From Sedimentitalea xiamensis (GTDB lineage: Bacteria; Pseudomonadota; Alphaproteobacteria; Rhodobacterales; Rhodobacteraceae): 64,000 nucleotides of DNA. The stretch spans positions 62,001 to 126,000 of the forward strand of contig NZ_JASNJE010000005.1 in assembly GCF_030164465.1 (NCBI RefSeq), written 5' to 3'. Each line of letters starts with the position of its first letter. The first letter of the stretch is position 1. Under the pieces are notes generated by a model. It had not been told where the DNA came from. It saw only the letters and a program-made list of their open reading frames with translations, and did no database searches. A program made the translations under genes and the position numbers. Below are positions 17,208 to 26,189 of this stretch, in pieces.

Positions 17208-18509
17208 CTAGCGTTCCGGTATCAACCCACGCGGACTGAACCGCAGAACCAGCAGCAGGACCACCCCCATCGTCAGGAGCCGCATATGCGCGGCACTATC
17301 CAGAAGGTGCGATTTCAACGCGCCGTCAGACATGCCGGATGTAATGACTTCCAGCACGAAAATTCCGATCGGTTCGACCTGAACCCACAGGAACCAGATC
17401 AGCATTGCGCCGAGCACCGCGCCGAAATTGTTGCCCGACCCGCCGACGATCACCATCACCCAGATCAGGAAGGTGAACCGCAGCGGCTGGTAGGTGCCGG
17501 GGGTAAGCTGGCCGTCCAGGGTTGTCATCATCGCCCCGGCGATGCCGCAGATCGCGCTTCCCAGCACGAAGACCTGCAAATGCCGGGCGGTGACGTCCTT
17601 TCCCATCGCCTCGGCGGCGGTTTCATTGTCGCGTATGGCGCGCATCATGCGGCCCCAAGGGCTCTTCAGGGCCATTTGCGCCATCCACAGCAGCATCAGG
17701 AGCACGGCCAGGAACAGCGCCGCATACTCCAGCTTCACATAGATTGTGGACGCGGTGACAGGATCCATCCCGATCCCGGTGGCGCGTTCGACGAAGGCGG
17801 GATCGTTCTGAAGGTCGATCTCGTAGGGAACCGGACGCGGAATGCCGACGACATTCTTGACGCCGCGCGTCAGCCAGTCCTCGTTCTTGAGAACCGCGAT
17901 GATGATCTCGGCGATGCCCAGCGTCGCGATCGCGAGGTAGTCCGACCGCAACCCGAGGGCCGTCTTGCCGATCAGCCATGCGGCGCCGGCCGCCAAGGCG
18001 CCACCGATGGGCCAGGCCAGTATTACCGGCAGGCCGAGACCGCCAAGATAGCCTGTTGCCGCCGGGCTGACCTTTTCGATTTGCTCCACCGCCGGGTCGA
18101 GGATCGCGCGATAGACGAAAAAGCCGATCACGATCACGGCCAGAACGGCAAGACCGCGCAGCTTGCCCGGTTTCATGCGTTTCATCAGGAGCACCGCGGC
18201 CACGATCGTCGCCGCACCCAAGGCCATGGCGGTCAGAATGCCCGCCCCACCGACGGCCCAGGCTTCGGTGGTGGGCGGCATGGACACCAGAACCGCAGCC
18301 AGCCCGCCAAGCGCCACGAACCCCATCACGCCGATGTTGAACAGGCCAGCAAACCCCCATTGCAGGTTCACGCCCAGGGCCATGATCGCCGAAACCAGAC
18401 CCATGTTCAGGATCAGCAAGGCTGAGTTCCAGCTTTGCAGAAACCCGGTCAGCACGATCAGAAGCCCGACGGTCGCGAACAGGGCGGTGTTTCTCACGGT
18501 CTCGCTCAT
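17208..18509 (-). CDS. livM: Branched-chain amino acid ABC transporter permease (LivM)
   Basis: 433-residue polytopic inner-membrane protein, last gene of the first Liv operon. LivM features are LGVNLQWGFAGLFNIG near residue 50, SDYLAIATLGIAEII (the conserved permease loop) and VGGSGNNFGAVLGAMLIW near 350, ending in RFSPRGLIPER. A basic loop (LMKRMKPGKLRG) interrupts the membrane segments near residue 110 and makes it longer than E. coli LivM's core. The start overlaps the livH stop by 4 bases (ATGA) with AGGGGAAGG upstream. With LivH it forms the channel for uptake of branched-chain amino acids or related small amides; true substrate is unknown. Confidence 0.9.
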   Translation of the reverse strand: MSETVRNTALFATVGLLIVLTGFLQSWNSALLILNMGLVSAIMALGVNLQWGFAGLFNIGVMGFVALGGLAAVLVSMPPTTEAWAVGGAGILTAMALGAATIVAAVLLMKRMKPGKLRGLAVLAVIVIGFFVYRAILDPAVEQIEKVSPAATGYLGGLGLPVILAWPIGGALAAGAAWLIGKTALGLRSDYLAIATLGIAEIIIAVLKNEDWLTRGVKNVVGIPRPVPYEIDLQNDPAFVERATGIGMDPVTASTIYVKLEYAALFLAVLLMLLWMAQMALKSPWGRMMRAIRDNETAAEAMGKDVTARHLQVFVLGSAICGIAGAMMTTLDGQLTPGTYQPLRFTFLIWVMVIVGGSGNNFGAVLGAMLIWFLWVQVEPIGIFVLEVITSGMSDGALKSHLLDSAAHMRLLTMGVVLLLVLRFSPRGLIPER

Positions 18510-19516
18510 AGCGCCTTCCCCTTGAAAATGCCGGTCGGGCGGAACAGCAATACGATGATCAGAATGACGAAGGAGACGGCCAGCTTGTAATCCGTGCCCA
18601 GCAGCTGCACGAGACTGTCGGGCTCGAACCTTTCAGGGACGACGTAGGTGATGACCTTTTTCCAGGCATAGGTGATCGTCACTTCCGAAAAGGCGATTAT
18701 GAAGCCCCCGGCGATTGCCCCCAGGGGACTGCCGAGGCCGCCGACGATGGCGCTGGCAAAGATCGGCAGGAGAAGCTGAAAATAGGTAAAGGGCTTGAAC
18801 GACTTGTCCAGGCCGTAAAGCACGCCGGCCACCGTTGCCAGAGTCGCTACGATCAGCCAGGTGTAAACGACCACGCGTTCCGGATTGATGCCCGACAGCA
18901 GCGCCAGGTCCTCGTTGTCCGAATAGGCCCGCATCGATTTGCCGGTGCGTGTGCGGTTCAGGAACCAGAACAGCAGCATAACCACCACGAACGCCGTGAC
19001 CACCGTGATGCCTTGCGTGGTCTTGATCGCGAGACCCTCGTCCAGCCCGGTCATTTCCTTGAAATCCCGCGCGGATACGATGAACCGGGTTCCGTCGGCG
19101 AAATTCTGATCGTCCGGCCCGATGATGAATCGGACGAGCCCGTTCATGATGAACATGACGCCCATCGACACGATCACCAGGATGACGGGCTTGGCCTTTT
19201 GTTCACGGTAGAACCGATACACCATCCTGTCGGTCAAAAGCACCAATGCGATACAGCCGAGGATTCCGAAGGGCAGGGCGAGAAGCGCTGTTGGAAGCGG
19301 TCCGAACCCGATTCCCACCGACTGCATCCACCAGGTGACGAGAATCGTGACCATGGCGCCAAAGGCCATTGTGTCGCCATGGGCAAAGTTGGAAAACCGC
19401 AGGATGCCGTAGATCAGTGTCACGCCGAGCGCCCCGAGCGCCAGCTGGCTGCCGTAGGAAATCGCGGGGACGAGAACGAAGTTGGACAGCGCCACGATGG
19501 CGTTCAGAAGTTCCAT
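18506..19516 (-). CDS. livH: Branched-chain amino acid ABC transporter permease (LivH)
   Basis: 336-residue polytopic membrane protein. The start at 19516 is chosen because the 32 codons before it in frame are Pro/Arg-rich and lie in the neighbouring ATPase gene. LivH hallmarks: ALGALGVTLIYGILRFSNFAHGD near the N terminus (in separate view, LIYGILRFSNFAHGD), NEDLALLSGINPERV in the coupling-loop region and IVGGLGSPLGAIAGG near the C terminus. It pairs with LivM. It follows livF by 4 bp and overlaps livM by 4 bp. Confidence 0.9.
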   Translation of the reverse strand: MELLNAIVALSNFVLVPAISYGSQLALGALGVTLIYGILRFSNFAHGDTMAFGAMVTILVTWWMQSVGIGFGPLPTALLALPFGILGCIALVLLTDRMVYRFYREQKAKPVILVIVSMGVMFIMNGLVRFIIGPDDQNFADGTRFIVSARDFKEMTGLDEGLAIKTTQGITVVTAFVVVMLLFWFLNRTRTGKSMRAYSDNEDLALLSGINPERVVVYTWLIVATLATVAGVLYGLDKSFKPFTYFQLLLPIFASAIVGGLGSPLGAIAGGFIIAFSEVTITYAWKKVITYVVPERFEPDSLVQLLGTDYKLAVSFVILIIVLLFRPTGIFKGKAL

Positions 19517-19520
19517 CGGA

Positions 19521-20348
19521 TCATCCCCCCAGAAAACTCTTGCGCACTTCCGGATCGGCGAGCAGTTCCTTGCCGGTTCCGGTATAGGCGTTGGCCCCCT
19601 GGACCAGAACATATCCCTTGTCCGCGATCTCGAGCGCCTGCCGGGCGTTCTGTTCCACCATCAGGATCGGAATGCCGGTCCGCGCCACCTCGATGATGCG
19701 GTCGAAAAGTTCATCCATCACGATCGGGCTGACCCCCGCGGTCGGCTCGTCCAGCATCAGCACCTTGGGCCGGGTCATCAGCGCCCGCCCGACGGCGACC
19801 TGCTGGCGTTGTCCGCCGCTCAGTTCCCCGGCCGCCTGGGTTCTTTTCTCCTTCAGGATCGGGAACAGGTCATAGACCTGCGCCATCGTGCCGGAAAAAT
19901 CGTCGGTGCGGATGAACGCCCCCATCTCCAGGTTCTCTTCGACGGTCATCGAGGTGAAGATATTGTTGGTCTGCGGAACGAACCCCATGCCCTTGACCAC
20001 GCGCGCTTGCGGCGACAGCGACGTGATGTCTTCGCCGTCCAGACGCACATGGCCCGACCGCACGTCGAGCATCCCGAACACCGCCTTCATCGCCGTGGAC
20101 TTGCCGGCCCCGTTGGGTCCGACGATGACGGCAATCTCGCCCTGGTCCACGGAAATGGTGCAGCTGTGCAGAATGTCTGGCCCCTTGCCATAGCCGCCGG
20201 TCATGTTTTCGCCGATCAGGAACGGGCCGCCGGGCGCCGGGGTCGCCATCCCCCTGCGGCGTGCGCCTTCGGCTGTTCCCGAACCCTTGGGATTGGCGAT
20301 CGAACGGTCCTTGTTGCCGCGATCGTCCTGGTAGGGATTGCCGCTCAT
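19521..20348 (-). CDS. livF: Liv ABC transporter ATP-binding protein (LivF)
   Basis: 275 residues. An unusual polar N-terminal extension of about 45 residues (many Asp, Gly, Arg, Lys, no membrane segment) precedes the ABC domain. Walker A is GPNGAGKST, Q-loop GFVPQTNNIF, signature LSGGQRQQVAVGRAL, Walker B VLMLDEPTAG, followed by the switch region ILMVEQN. It powers LivHM. The upstream ATG at 20348 is supported by AAGAGG 8 nt before it; an internal Met at residue 34 is an alternative start that would give a family-normal length. Confidence 0.9.
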   Translation of the reverse strand: MSGNPYQDDRGNKDRSIANPKGSGTAEGARRRGMATPAPGGPFLIGENMTGGYGKGPDILHSCTISVDQGEIAVIVGPNGAGKSTAMKAVFGMLDVRSGHVRLDGEDITSLSPQARVVKGMGFVPQTNNIFTSMTVEENLEMGAFIRTDDFSGTMAQVYDLFPILKEKRTQAAGELSGGQRQQVAVGRALMTRPKVLMLDEPTAGVSPIVMDELFDRIIEVARTGIPILMVEQNARQALEIADKGYVLVQGANAYTGTGKELLADPEVRKSFLGG

Positions 20349-20430
20349 CCTGCTTCCTCTTGCGAAAAATACTCCGGGGGAACTGCCCGTTCCGGGCGAC
20401 AGGGTGCAAGTCCCTGGCGATCCCGACGGA

Positions 20431-21207
20431 TCATGCCGGCACCTTGTTCTTCAGGCCGGTGCCGAGATAGGCTTCGATCACCTGTTCATTGGCCTTGATG
20501 TCGGCCAGCGTGCCTTCCGCCAGCACCCGGCCTTCGGCCATGCAGATGACCGGATCACAAAGCCGCCCGATGAAATCCATGTCATGTTCGATCACCACGA
20601 AGGTGTATCCGCGTTCCTGGTTCAGCCGCAGGATCGCGTCGCCGATTGTGTTCAACAGCGTGCGGTTCACCCCGGCGCCCACTTCGTCCAGAAACACGAT
20701 CCGCGCGTCCACCATCATCGTGCGGCCAAGCTCCAGAAGTTTCTTCTGTCCGCCCGAAACCTGTCCTGCCTTGTGATCCGCCAGGTGTTCGATGGTCAGG
20801 AACTCCAGCACCTCGTCGGCCTTGGCCCGCAGTGCGCGTTCCTCATCCGCGATGCGCCTGCGCCCGAACCAGGTGTTCCAAAGCGTTTCCCCGGATTGCC
20901 CGCCCGGAACCACCATCAGGTTCTCCCGGCAGGTCATGGACGAAAATTCGTGCGCGATCTGAAAGGTGCGCAGCAGCCCCTTGTGGAACAGGTCATGCGG
21001 CGGCAGGCCGGTGATGTCTTCTCCCGCCATTGTCACACGCCCCGAAGTCGGTTGAAGAACGCCGGCAATTACGTTGAAAAGAGTGGTTTTTCCCGCGCCG
21101 TTCGGCCCGATCAGGCCGGTGATCGACCCTTCGGCGATTTTCAGCGATGCGCCATCGACGGCATGAAATCCGCCGAAATGTTTGTGCATGTCTTCGACGA
21201 CGATCAT
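20431..21207 (-). CDS. livG: Liv ABC transporter ATP-binding protein (LivG)
   Basis: 258-residue ABC ATPase. Walker A GPNGAGKTT, Q-loop LRTFQIAHEF (LivG-type FQ), signature VSGGQKKLLELGRTM, Walker B IVFLDEVGAGVN, H-loop VVIEHDMDF. The Pro of the usual DEPxAG is Val here (DEVGAG), a common variant. The C terminus has the LivG-type tail (QVIEAYLGTG). It follows livK after a stem-loop and precedes livF by 82 bp. With LivF it forms the heterodimeric motor of the transporter. Confidence 0.9.
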   Translation of the reverse strand: MIVVEDMHKHFGGFHAVDGASLKIAEGSITGLIGPNGAGKTTLFNVIAGVLQPTSGRVTMAGEDITGLPPHDLFHKGLLRTFQIAHEFSSMTCRENLMVVPGGQSGETLWNTWFGRRRIADEERALRAKADEVLEFLTIEHLADHKAGQVSGGQKKLLELGRTMMVDARIVFLDEVGAGVNRTLLNTIGDAILRLNQERGYTFVVIEHDMDFIGRLCDPVICMAEGRVLAEGTLADIKANEQVIEAYLGTGLKNKVPA

Positions 21208-21280
21208 GGCACTCCCCCGCCGCCTGTTCGCGGCCTTTCTTGCCCTGTGCGCCCCGCAACCGCAGGGGCCGGGAATTGCA

Positions 21281-21310
21281 GGCAGCCCGAACAGCTTGGT
21301 TCGGGCCGCC
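21281..21310 (-). terminator. Stem-loop between livK and livG
   Basis: GCCCGAAC (21285-21292) pairs perfectly with GTTCGGGC (21299-21306); three more GGC/GCC pairs outside one A-C mismatch extend it to 21281-21310. It lies 18 bases after the livK stop on the minus strand. No T-run, so probably message protection or partial termination. Confidence 0.6.
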
Positions 21311-21328
21311 GCATGGTTTGCAATCGGA

Positions 21329-22513
21329 TCAGCGGTAGCCGACCGTGACCATCTTGCCGTCCTTGAACTCGATCTCGCGATAGTTGCCGGCGCTTTCGCC
21401 GGGTCCGATCAGTTCGACTGCGGATGCGCCCACGAAATCGACATCACCGCCATCCTTCAGGATCTGCAGGGCCTTGGCCAGTTCTCCGGGCAGGATCTGT
21501 TCGCCGGGCGCGTTGGCGACGTCCATCACCTTGTCCTTGTAGACCTGCGGGTCGGTCGAACCCGCCGCCTGCATCGCCAGAAGGATCAGAGCCGCTGCAT
21601 CATAGCTTTCCGGCGAAAAGGCGTTGGTCGGATTGAACCCGGCTGCTTCGCCCAGTTCGTTGAACCGCGCACCGCCGTCACTGTCGTTGCCGGGATGCTG
21701 GCCGAAGGATCCTTCGACCAGATTGCCGAAGTTGGTTTCCAGGGTTTCCGAGACCATGCCGTCCGGGAACATGAACGTGTCGAATGCGCCGGTGTCGAGC
21801 GAACCGTTGATGATCGCCGCGCCGCCCTGATCGACATATCCCGCCACGACGAGGATCTCTCCGCCTGCCGAGGCAAGTGCGCCGACTTCGGCGGAGTAGT
21901 CGGCCTTGCCGTCTTCATGCGCGGTGTTGATGGTGACGCTGCCGCCGGCCGCTTCGAAGGCCGCCTGGAAGCTGTCGGCGAGACCCTTGCCATAGTCGTT
22001 GTTGGTATAGGTCACGGCGACTTCCTTGATGCCGCGATCATTCAGGATGTCCGCCATCACCTGGCCCTGGCGGGCATCGGACGGCGAGGTGCGGAAGAAC
22101 AGGCCGTTGTCCTCGATGGTGGACAGGGCCGGCGACGTGGCCGACGGGCTGATCATGACCATGCCGTTGGGAATGGCGGCGTTCTGAAGGCTGGCGGTGG
22201 TTTCGCCGGAACACATGCCGCCGACGATGCCATTGACCTTGTCCGACGTGATCAGGCGTTCCGCGGATGCGACCGCGAGGCTCGCATCGATGCAGCCGGT
22301 GTCGCCATTGACGCCCTCGATCGACGCGCCGTCCAGGAACAGGCCGGACTCGTTGACTTCGGCGATCGCCAGCTTGGCGCCTTCGGCCATGTCGGGAGCC
22401 AGCGATTCCAGCGGACCGGTGAAGCCCAGCAGGATGCCGATCTTGACATCCTGAGCCTGGGCCGCGCCCGCGATCAGGGCGGTGGCCGCTGACGCCATAA
22501 GCAGTTTCTTCAT
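21329..22513 (-). CDS. livK: Liv ABC transporter substrate-binding protein (LivK)
   Basis: 394-residue periplasmic binding protein, type I fold. Sec signal peptide (residues 1-20, ending AGAAQAQ). The start of the mature protein, DVKIGILLGFTGPLESLAPD, is typical of the family, as are GMCSGETTAS, MISPSATSP and the AVTYTNNDYGKGLADSF hinge segment. Two cysteines (in GDTGCID and GGMCSG) may form the common disulfide. It is first in the operon livK-G-F-H-M. A GGGGAGAA ribosome site and a GAACA/TGTTC palindrome lie directly upstream. Ligand could be a branched-chain amino acid, amide or other small polar compound. Confidence 0.9.
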   Translation of the reverse strand: MKKLLMASAATALIAGAAQAQDVKIGILLGFTGPLESLAPDMAEGAKLAIAEVNESGLFLDGASIEGVNGDTGCIDASLAVASAERLITSDKVNGIVGGMCSGETTASLQNAAIPNGMVMISPSATSPALSTIEDNGLFFRTSPSDARQGQVMADILNDRGIKEVAVTYTNNDYGKGLADSFQAAFEAAGGSVTINTAHEDGKADYSAEVGALASAGGEILVVAGYVDQGGAAIINGSLDTGAFDTFMFPDGMVSETLETNFGNLVEGSFGQHPGNDSDGGARFNELGEAAGFNPTNAFSPESYDAAALILLAMQAAGSTDPQVYKDKVMDVANAPGEQILPGELAKALQILKDGGDVDFVGASAVELIGPGESAGNYREIEFKDGKMVTVGYR

Positions 22514-22531
22514 GAGTTTTCTCCCCTATTG

Positions 22532-22544
22532 GAACAAAATGTTC
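22532..22544. promoter_or_regulatory. 13-bp palindrome upstream of livK
   Basis: GAACA-AAA-TGTTC is an exact 5-bp inverted repeat with a 3-bp centre, 18 bases upstream of the livK ATG and next to its ribosome site. Position suits a repressor operator or translation control. The GlxA-type gene just upstream is a possible but unproven binder. Confidence 0.4.
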
Positions 22545-22662
22545 GCGCATGACCCTAGGCAAGCCAAAGGCAAAAGAAAAGTCCTTTCAGACGGCGGTTT
22601 GCGTTGCGTCATCACACTGTTTTAAACGGCGATCCGGGCAATCGGAACGCGGATTTGCGGCG

Positions 22663-23667
22663 TCATATGGACAGCCGCGCCGCGTGGCTTCCGCGCTCGC
22701 GATAGGGGGTGGTATCGTAATGCGCGCGATAACATTTTGAAAAATGCGACGGGCTGGCGAAACCGCAGGCCAACGCCACGTTGATCACGCTCATGTCGGT
22801 CTGCATCAGCAGATTACGCGCCTTTTGCAGGCGCAGTTCCATGTAATAGCGTTTAGGCGACCGGTTCAGGTAGCGCCGGAACAGGCGTTCCAGTTGCCGG
22901 GTCGACATCCCGACATCCCGTGCCAGGATCGACGGGCTGATCGGTTCTTCGATATTGGTTTCCATCATCTGGATGACCTGGCTCAGCTTGGGGTGCCGCA
23001 CGCCGATCCGGGTCGGGACCGACAGGCGTTGCGTGTCCTGGTCCGTGCGGATGCTGGAATAGATCAGCTGGTCCGCCACCGCGTTGGCAAGGTCTTCGCC
23101 ATGGGAATTGGCGATGATCTTCAGCATCAGGTCGATGGAAGAGGTTCCGCCCGCCGTCGTCATCCGGTTTCCGTCGATCACGAAAACCGATTTCGTCAGG
23201 ATGACATCCTCGAACTCCTCGGCGAAGCTGTCCGCGTTCTCCCAGTGGATCGTGGCCTTGCGTCCGTCCAGCAGTCCGGCCTTGGCCAGCGAAAACGCGG
23301 CCGTGCACAAGCCGCCGATCATCAGCCCCTTGCGGGATTCACGGCGTATCCAGCCCAGGAGACGTTTGGTCGTGGCGGACTGGACGTCGATTCCACCGCA
23401 GATCAGAACCGTATCATCGCGATTCAGTTCGTCCAAATCGGCGTCCAGCTTGAACTGGGTGCCGGCCGAACAGGTGACGGTGTCGCCGCCTTCGCCAACC
23501 AGACGCCAGGAATACAGTTCCCGCCCGGCCATCCGGTTCGCGATCCGCAGGCTTTCCAGCGCGGACGCGAAGCTGAGCATGGTGAAATTGTCCAGCAGGA
23601 CGAAAACGAACCGTTGCGGCTTGGCGGACTTGCTTTCCACGTCGACAACTTTGCGTTGTTCTTGCAT
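22663..23667 (-). CDS. GlxA-family transcriptional regulator (DJ-1/PfpI domain plus AraC-type HTH)
   Basis: 334 residues. The N-terminal half (about 18-190) is the DJ-1/PfpI-like sensor domain with the GlxA segments GGLCTAAFSLAKAGLL and ATIHWENAD. The C-terminal half (about 225-325) holds two AraC/XylS helix-turn-helix units: ILARDVGMSTRQLERLF and VINVALACGFASPSHFSKCY. GlxA-type regulators control amino-acid, glycine-betaine, arginine or carnitine catabolism in proteobacteria. It lies directly upstream of and in the same direction as livK, 149 bp apart, so control of the Liv operon is a fair inference. It diverges from the DAHP synthase gene. Confidence 0.88.
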   Translation of the reverse strand: MQEQRKVVDVESKSAKPQRFVFVLLDNFTMLSFASALESLRIANRMAGRELYSWRLVGEGGDTVTCSAGTQFKLDADLDELNRDDTVLICGGIDVQSATTKRLLGWIRRESRKGLMIGGLCTAAFSLAKAGLLDGRKATIHWENADSFAEEFEDVILTKSVFVIDGNRMTTAGGTSSIDLMLKIIANSHGEDLANAVADQLIYSSIRTDQDTQRLSVPTRIGVRHPKLSQVIQMMETNIEEPISPSILARDVGMSTRQLERLFRRYLNRSPKRYYMELRLQKARNLLMQTDMSVINVALACGFASPSHFSKCYRAHYDTTPYRERGSHAARLSI

Positions 23668-23834
23668 GGTAGGATGATCCTTCGGGTCGGGCGCGGCCGC
23701 AAGCGGCCCCGCATGCGCAGGTACAACCTTGCTCAGAGCTTATCTGCGGCGTCAAGGGTCGCAAATCGGATATGGCAACCTGCGTCCGGCTTTTGTATAC
23801 AGTCGGCCTGACACGCCCAACGGAGAACGATGCG

Positions 23835-25205
23835 ATGAGTGAGTGGCAAAAAACGGACTGGCGCGAGAAGCCGCGGGTTCAGATGCCCGATTACACGGAT
23901 CAAGACGCTCTGCACGCGGTAGAGGCGCAGTTGTCCAAGTATCCGCCGCTCGTCTTTGCCGGTGAAGCCCGGCGTTTGAAGAAGCATCTCGCGGCAGCCG
24001 CGCAGGGCGAAGCCTTTCTGTTGCAGGGCGGCGATTGCGCCGAAAGTTTCGAACAGTTCAGCGCCGACAGCATCCGTGACACCTTCAAGGTCATGTTGCA
24101 GATGGCGATGGTTCTGACCCATGGCGCCAAGGTGCCGGTGATCAAGGTCGGCCGCATGGCCGGACAATTCGCCAAGCCGCGCAGCGCCCCGACCGAGGTG
24201 ATCGACGGGGTGGAACTGCCAAGCTACCGCGGCGACATCATCAACGAACTGGAATTCACGCCGCAGGCGCGGATTCCCGATCCGGCGAAGATGCTGCAAG
24301 CCTACACCCAGGCCGCGGCGACGCTGAACCTGTTGCGCGCGTTTTCGACAGGCGGCTACGCGGACGTCAACCAGGTGCACGCCTGGACGCTCGGGTTCAC
24401 CGAAAGCAAGAAGGCCGAAGCCTACCGCGAAGTTGCCAACCGCATCAGCGACACGCTCGACTTCATGAAGGCGGCGGGCGTCACCCAGGACACGGCGCAC
24501 ACGCTGCAATCGGTCGAATTCTACACCAGCCACGAAAGCCTGCTGCTGGAATACGAAGAAGCCCTGACACGGCGCGATTCGACCTCGGGCAACTGGCTTG
24601 CCGGGTCCGGGCACCTGATCTGGATCGGCGACCGCACCCGTCAGCCGGACGGGGCGCATGTAGAGTTCTGCCGTGGCGTTCTCAATCCGATCGGCCTCAA
24701 GTGCGGCCCGAGCATGACCAGCGACGACCTGAAACTGCTGATGGCCAGGCTGAACCCCAAGAACGAGGCCGGCAGGCTCACGCTGATCGCGCGTTTCGGC
24801 GCGGGAAAGGTGGCCGAGAACCTGCCGCGCCTGATCAAGACGGTGCGTGAAGAGGGCGCGAACGTGGTCTGGGTCTGCGACCCGATGCACGGCAACACGA
24901 TCAAGTCGTCGACCGGCTACAAGACCCGGCCGTTTGACTCGGTCCTGCGCGAGGTACGCGAGTTCTTCGGGGTCCATGCCAGCGAAGGCACGGTGCCCGG
25001 TGGCGTGCATTTCGAGATGACGGGTCAGGATGTGACCGAATGCATCGGTGGCGTTCAGGCGGTGAGTGAAGAGGACCTGTCAGACCGTTACCACACGGCC
25101 TGCGATCCGCGCTTGAACGCCAGCCAGTCGCTGGAACTGGCGTTCCTGGTCGCGGAAGAACTGTCGAACCTGCGTGCGGCGCGCGTGAACCGCGCCGCAG
25201 GATAG
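23835..25205 (+). CDS. 3-deoxy-7-phosphoheptulonate synthase, class II (DAHP synthase)
   Basis: 456 residues from the ATG at 23835 with GGAG about 10 nt upstream. Class II (plant-type) DAHP synthase: joins phosphoenolpyruvate and erythrose 4-phosphate, first step of the shikimate pathway, in the cytosol. Landmarks are [11 protein letters not shown] with metal ligand Cys68, [69 protein letters not shown] and [14 protein letters not shown]. Length agrees with the family. It appears to be a one-gene unit closed by a strong bidirectional terminator. Confidence 0.95.
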   Translation: MSEWQKTDWREKPRVQMPDYTDQDALHAVEAQLSKYPPLVFAGEARRLKKHLAAAAQGEAFLLQGGDCAESFEQFSADSIRDTFKVMLQMAMVLTHGAKVPVIKVGRMAGQFAKPRSAPTEVIDGVELPSYRGDIINELEFTPQARIPDPAKMLQAYTQAAATLNLLRAFSTGGYADVNQVHAWTLGFTESKKAEAYREVANRISDTLDFMKAAGVTQDTAHTLQSVEFYTSHESLLLEYEEALTRRDSTSGNWLAGSGHLIWIGDRTRQPDGAHVEFCRGVLNPIGLKCGPSMTSDDLKLLMARLNPKNEAGRLTLIARFGAGKVAENLPRLIKTVREEGANVVWVCDPMHGNTIKSSTGYKTRPFDSVLREVREFFGVHASEGTVPGGVHFEMTGQDVTECIGGVQAVSEEDLSDRYHTACDPRLNASQSLELAFLVAEELSNLRAARVNRAAG

Positions 25206-25213
25206 CACGCATT

Positions 25214-25247
25214 TGCGATCAGGCCGATGAGAGCTGGCCTGATCGCA
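25214..25247. terminator. Bidirectional terminator between DAHP synthase and PAS_5 genes
   Basis: TGCGATCAGGCC (25214-25225) and GGCCTGATCGCA (25236-25247) form a perfect 12-bp stem with a 10-nt loop, between convergent stops 49 bp apart; CTTCTGTTT follows on the plus strand. Confidence 0.85.
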
Positions 25248-25254
25248 CTTCTGT

Positions 25255-25920
25255 TTATCGTTCGTCGGTCTTGACCAGACGCAGATAGGGCGCTTTTCCG
25301 CTGAGCGCGGTCTGGGCCTCGGCAAAGCCTTCGGCTGCATGGGCCACGATCTGCGGTCTAGGCGACGCGGTGTTCAGGTTGCACAGGGAGGTTCTGGTCA
25401 CGTCAAAGCGGCGGGGCTGCCGGCCGAAATCACCGTCCGCGACCAGAACGCCCAGGATGCGCGTCGTGGCGCCCGTATCGCTTTTCAGCGGCAACAGGAT
25501 CATGCGGGCCTCGCAGGAACCGCGCAGGTTTTGCCGTTCGCCTGCCAGCGTCACTTCGGCGATGGCGGGCGTGTCGAAAACATGTTCCAGCGTCGCGCTG
25601 ATCTGGTTTCGGGCAGAGGCCGTGAACATTGCCGTCAGCGGCATGCCGCGCACTTCCATGCCCGCCAACGCGCAAAGATGCTGTCCGGCCAGCCGGAAGC
25701 GGGCGATACCGGGCGCAACCCGTTCCAGAATGAATGCGTATTCCAGAACCTTGTCCAGCCCGCGCGGGTCGATCTGAGACCGGAACGGGATGTCGGTGCC
25801 GGATCTCAGCGCCATCCAGTATGCTTCCGCCTGCTGGATCGGAGAAAGCCCCGCGCCGCTGCGAAATCTGTCCATCGCTACAACCTTTCCGGAATCGAAC
25901 GGACGTAGAATACTGATCAT
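25255..25920 (-). CDS. PAS_5 domain protein
   Basis: 221 residues from the ATG at 25920. The segment AEAYWMALRSGTDIPFRSQI, then DPRGLDKVLEYAFILERV, FRLAGQHLCALAGMEVRG, is the alphaproteobacterial PAS_5 pattern; PAS fold spans about residues 25-165. No kinase, cyclase or DNA-binding module is attached, and the last 50 residues look disordered or basic. Such single-PAS proteins are thought to be cytosolic signalling adaptors; Caulobacter MopJ is a studied single-PAS example. A longer in-frame start at 26031 exists but its extra 37 residues look non-conserved. The upstream region has two CtrA-like sites. Confidence 0.8.
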   Translation of the reverse strand: MISILRPFDSGKVVAMDRFRSGAGLSPIQQAEAYWMALRSGTDIPFRSQIDPRGLDKVLEYAFILERVAPGIARFRLAGQHLCALAGMEVRGMPLTAMFTASARNQISATLEHVFDTPAIAEVTLAGERQNLRGSCEARMILLPLKSDTGATTRILGVLVADGDFGRQPRRFDVTRTSLCNLNTASPRPQIVAHAAEGFAEAQTALSGKAPYLRLVKTDER

Positions 25921-26006
25921 GTTGCTGTCTCTCACAATGCGCCCACCACATTCGCAAGTGTTTTGCCACCTGGCAAAATCACTCATTAGGGCTTGCTTCA
26001 TAATGG

Positions 26007-26070
26007 TTACCTTAATGTTAACTTGGCACATTTTTCGACATTTTGAAGCGTTAGTTTAGCAGTTGGTTAA
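26007..26070. promoter_or_regulatory. Two CtrA-like motifs between the PAS_5 and yicC genes
   Basis: TTAC-N7-TTAAC (26007-26022) and TTAG-N7-TTAA (26056-26070) each match the CtrA consensus TTAA-N7-TTAA at all but one of the eight defined bases. The surrounding 100 bases are AT-rich compared with the flanks, as promoters are. Confidence 0.4.
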
Positions 26071-26189
26071 TGTTTGCTGGCGTTTTGAGCGGATGGGCGG
26101 GCAATGGCCGGGGCTTGCCCTGCGCCGGTCAATGGCATTAGGTGCGACGCAGAAAAACGCGAAACGAACGGACCGGACAGGACCCGCCC

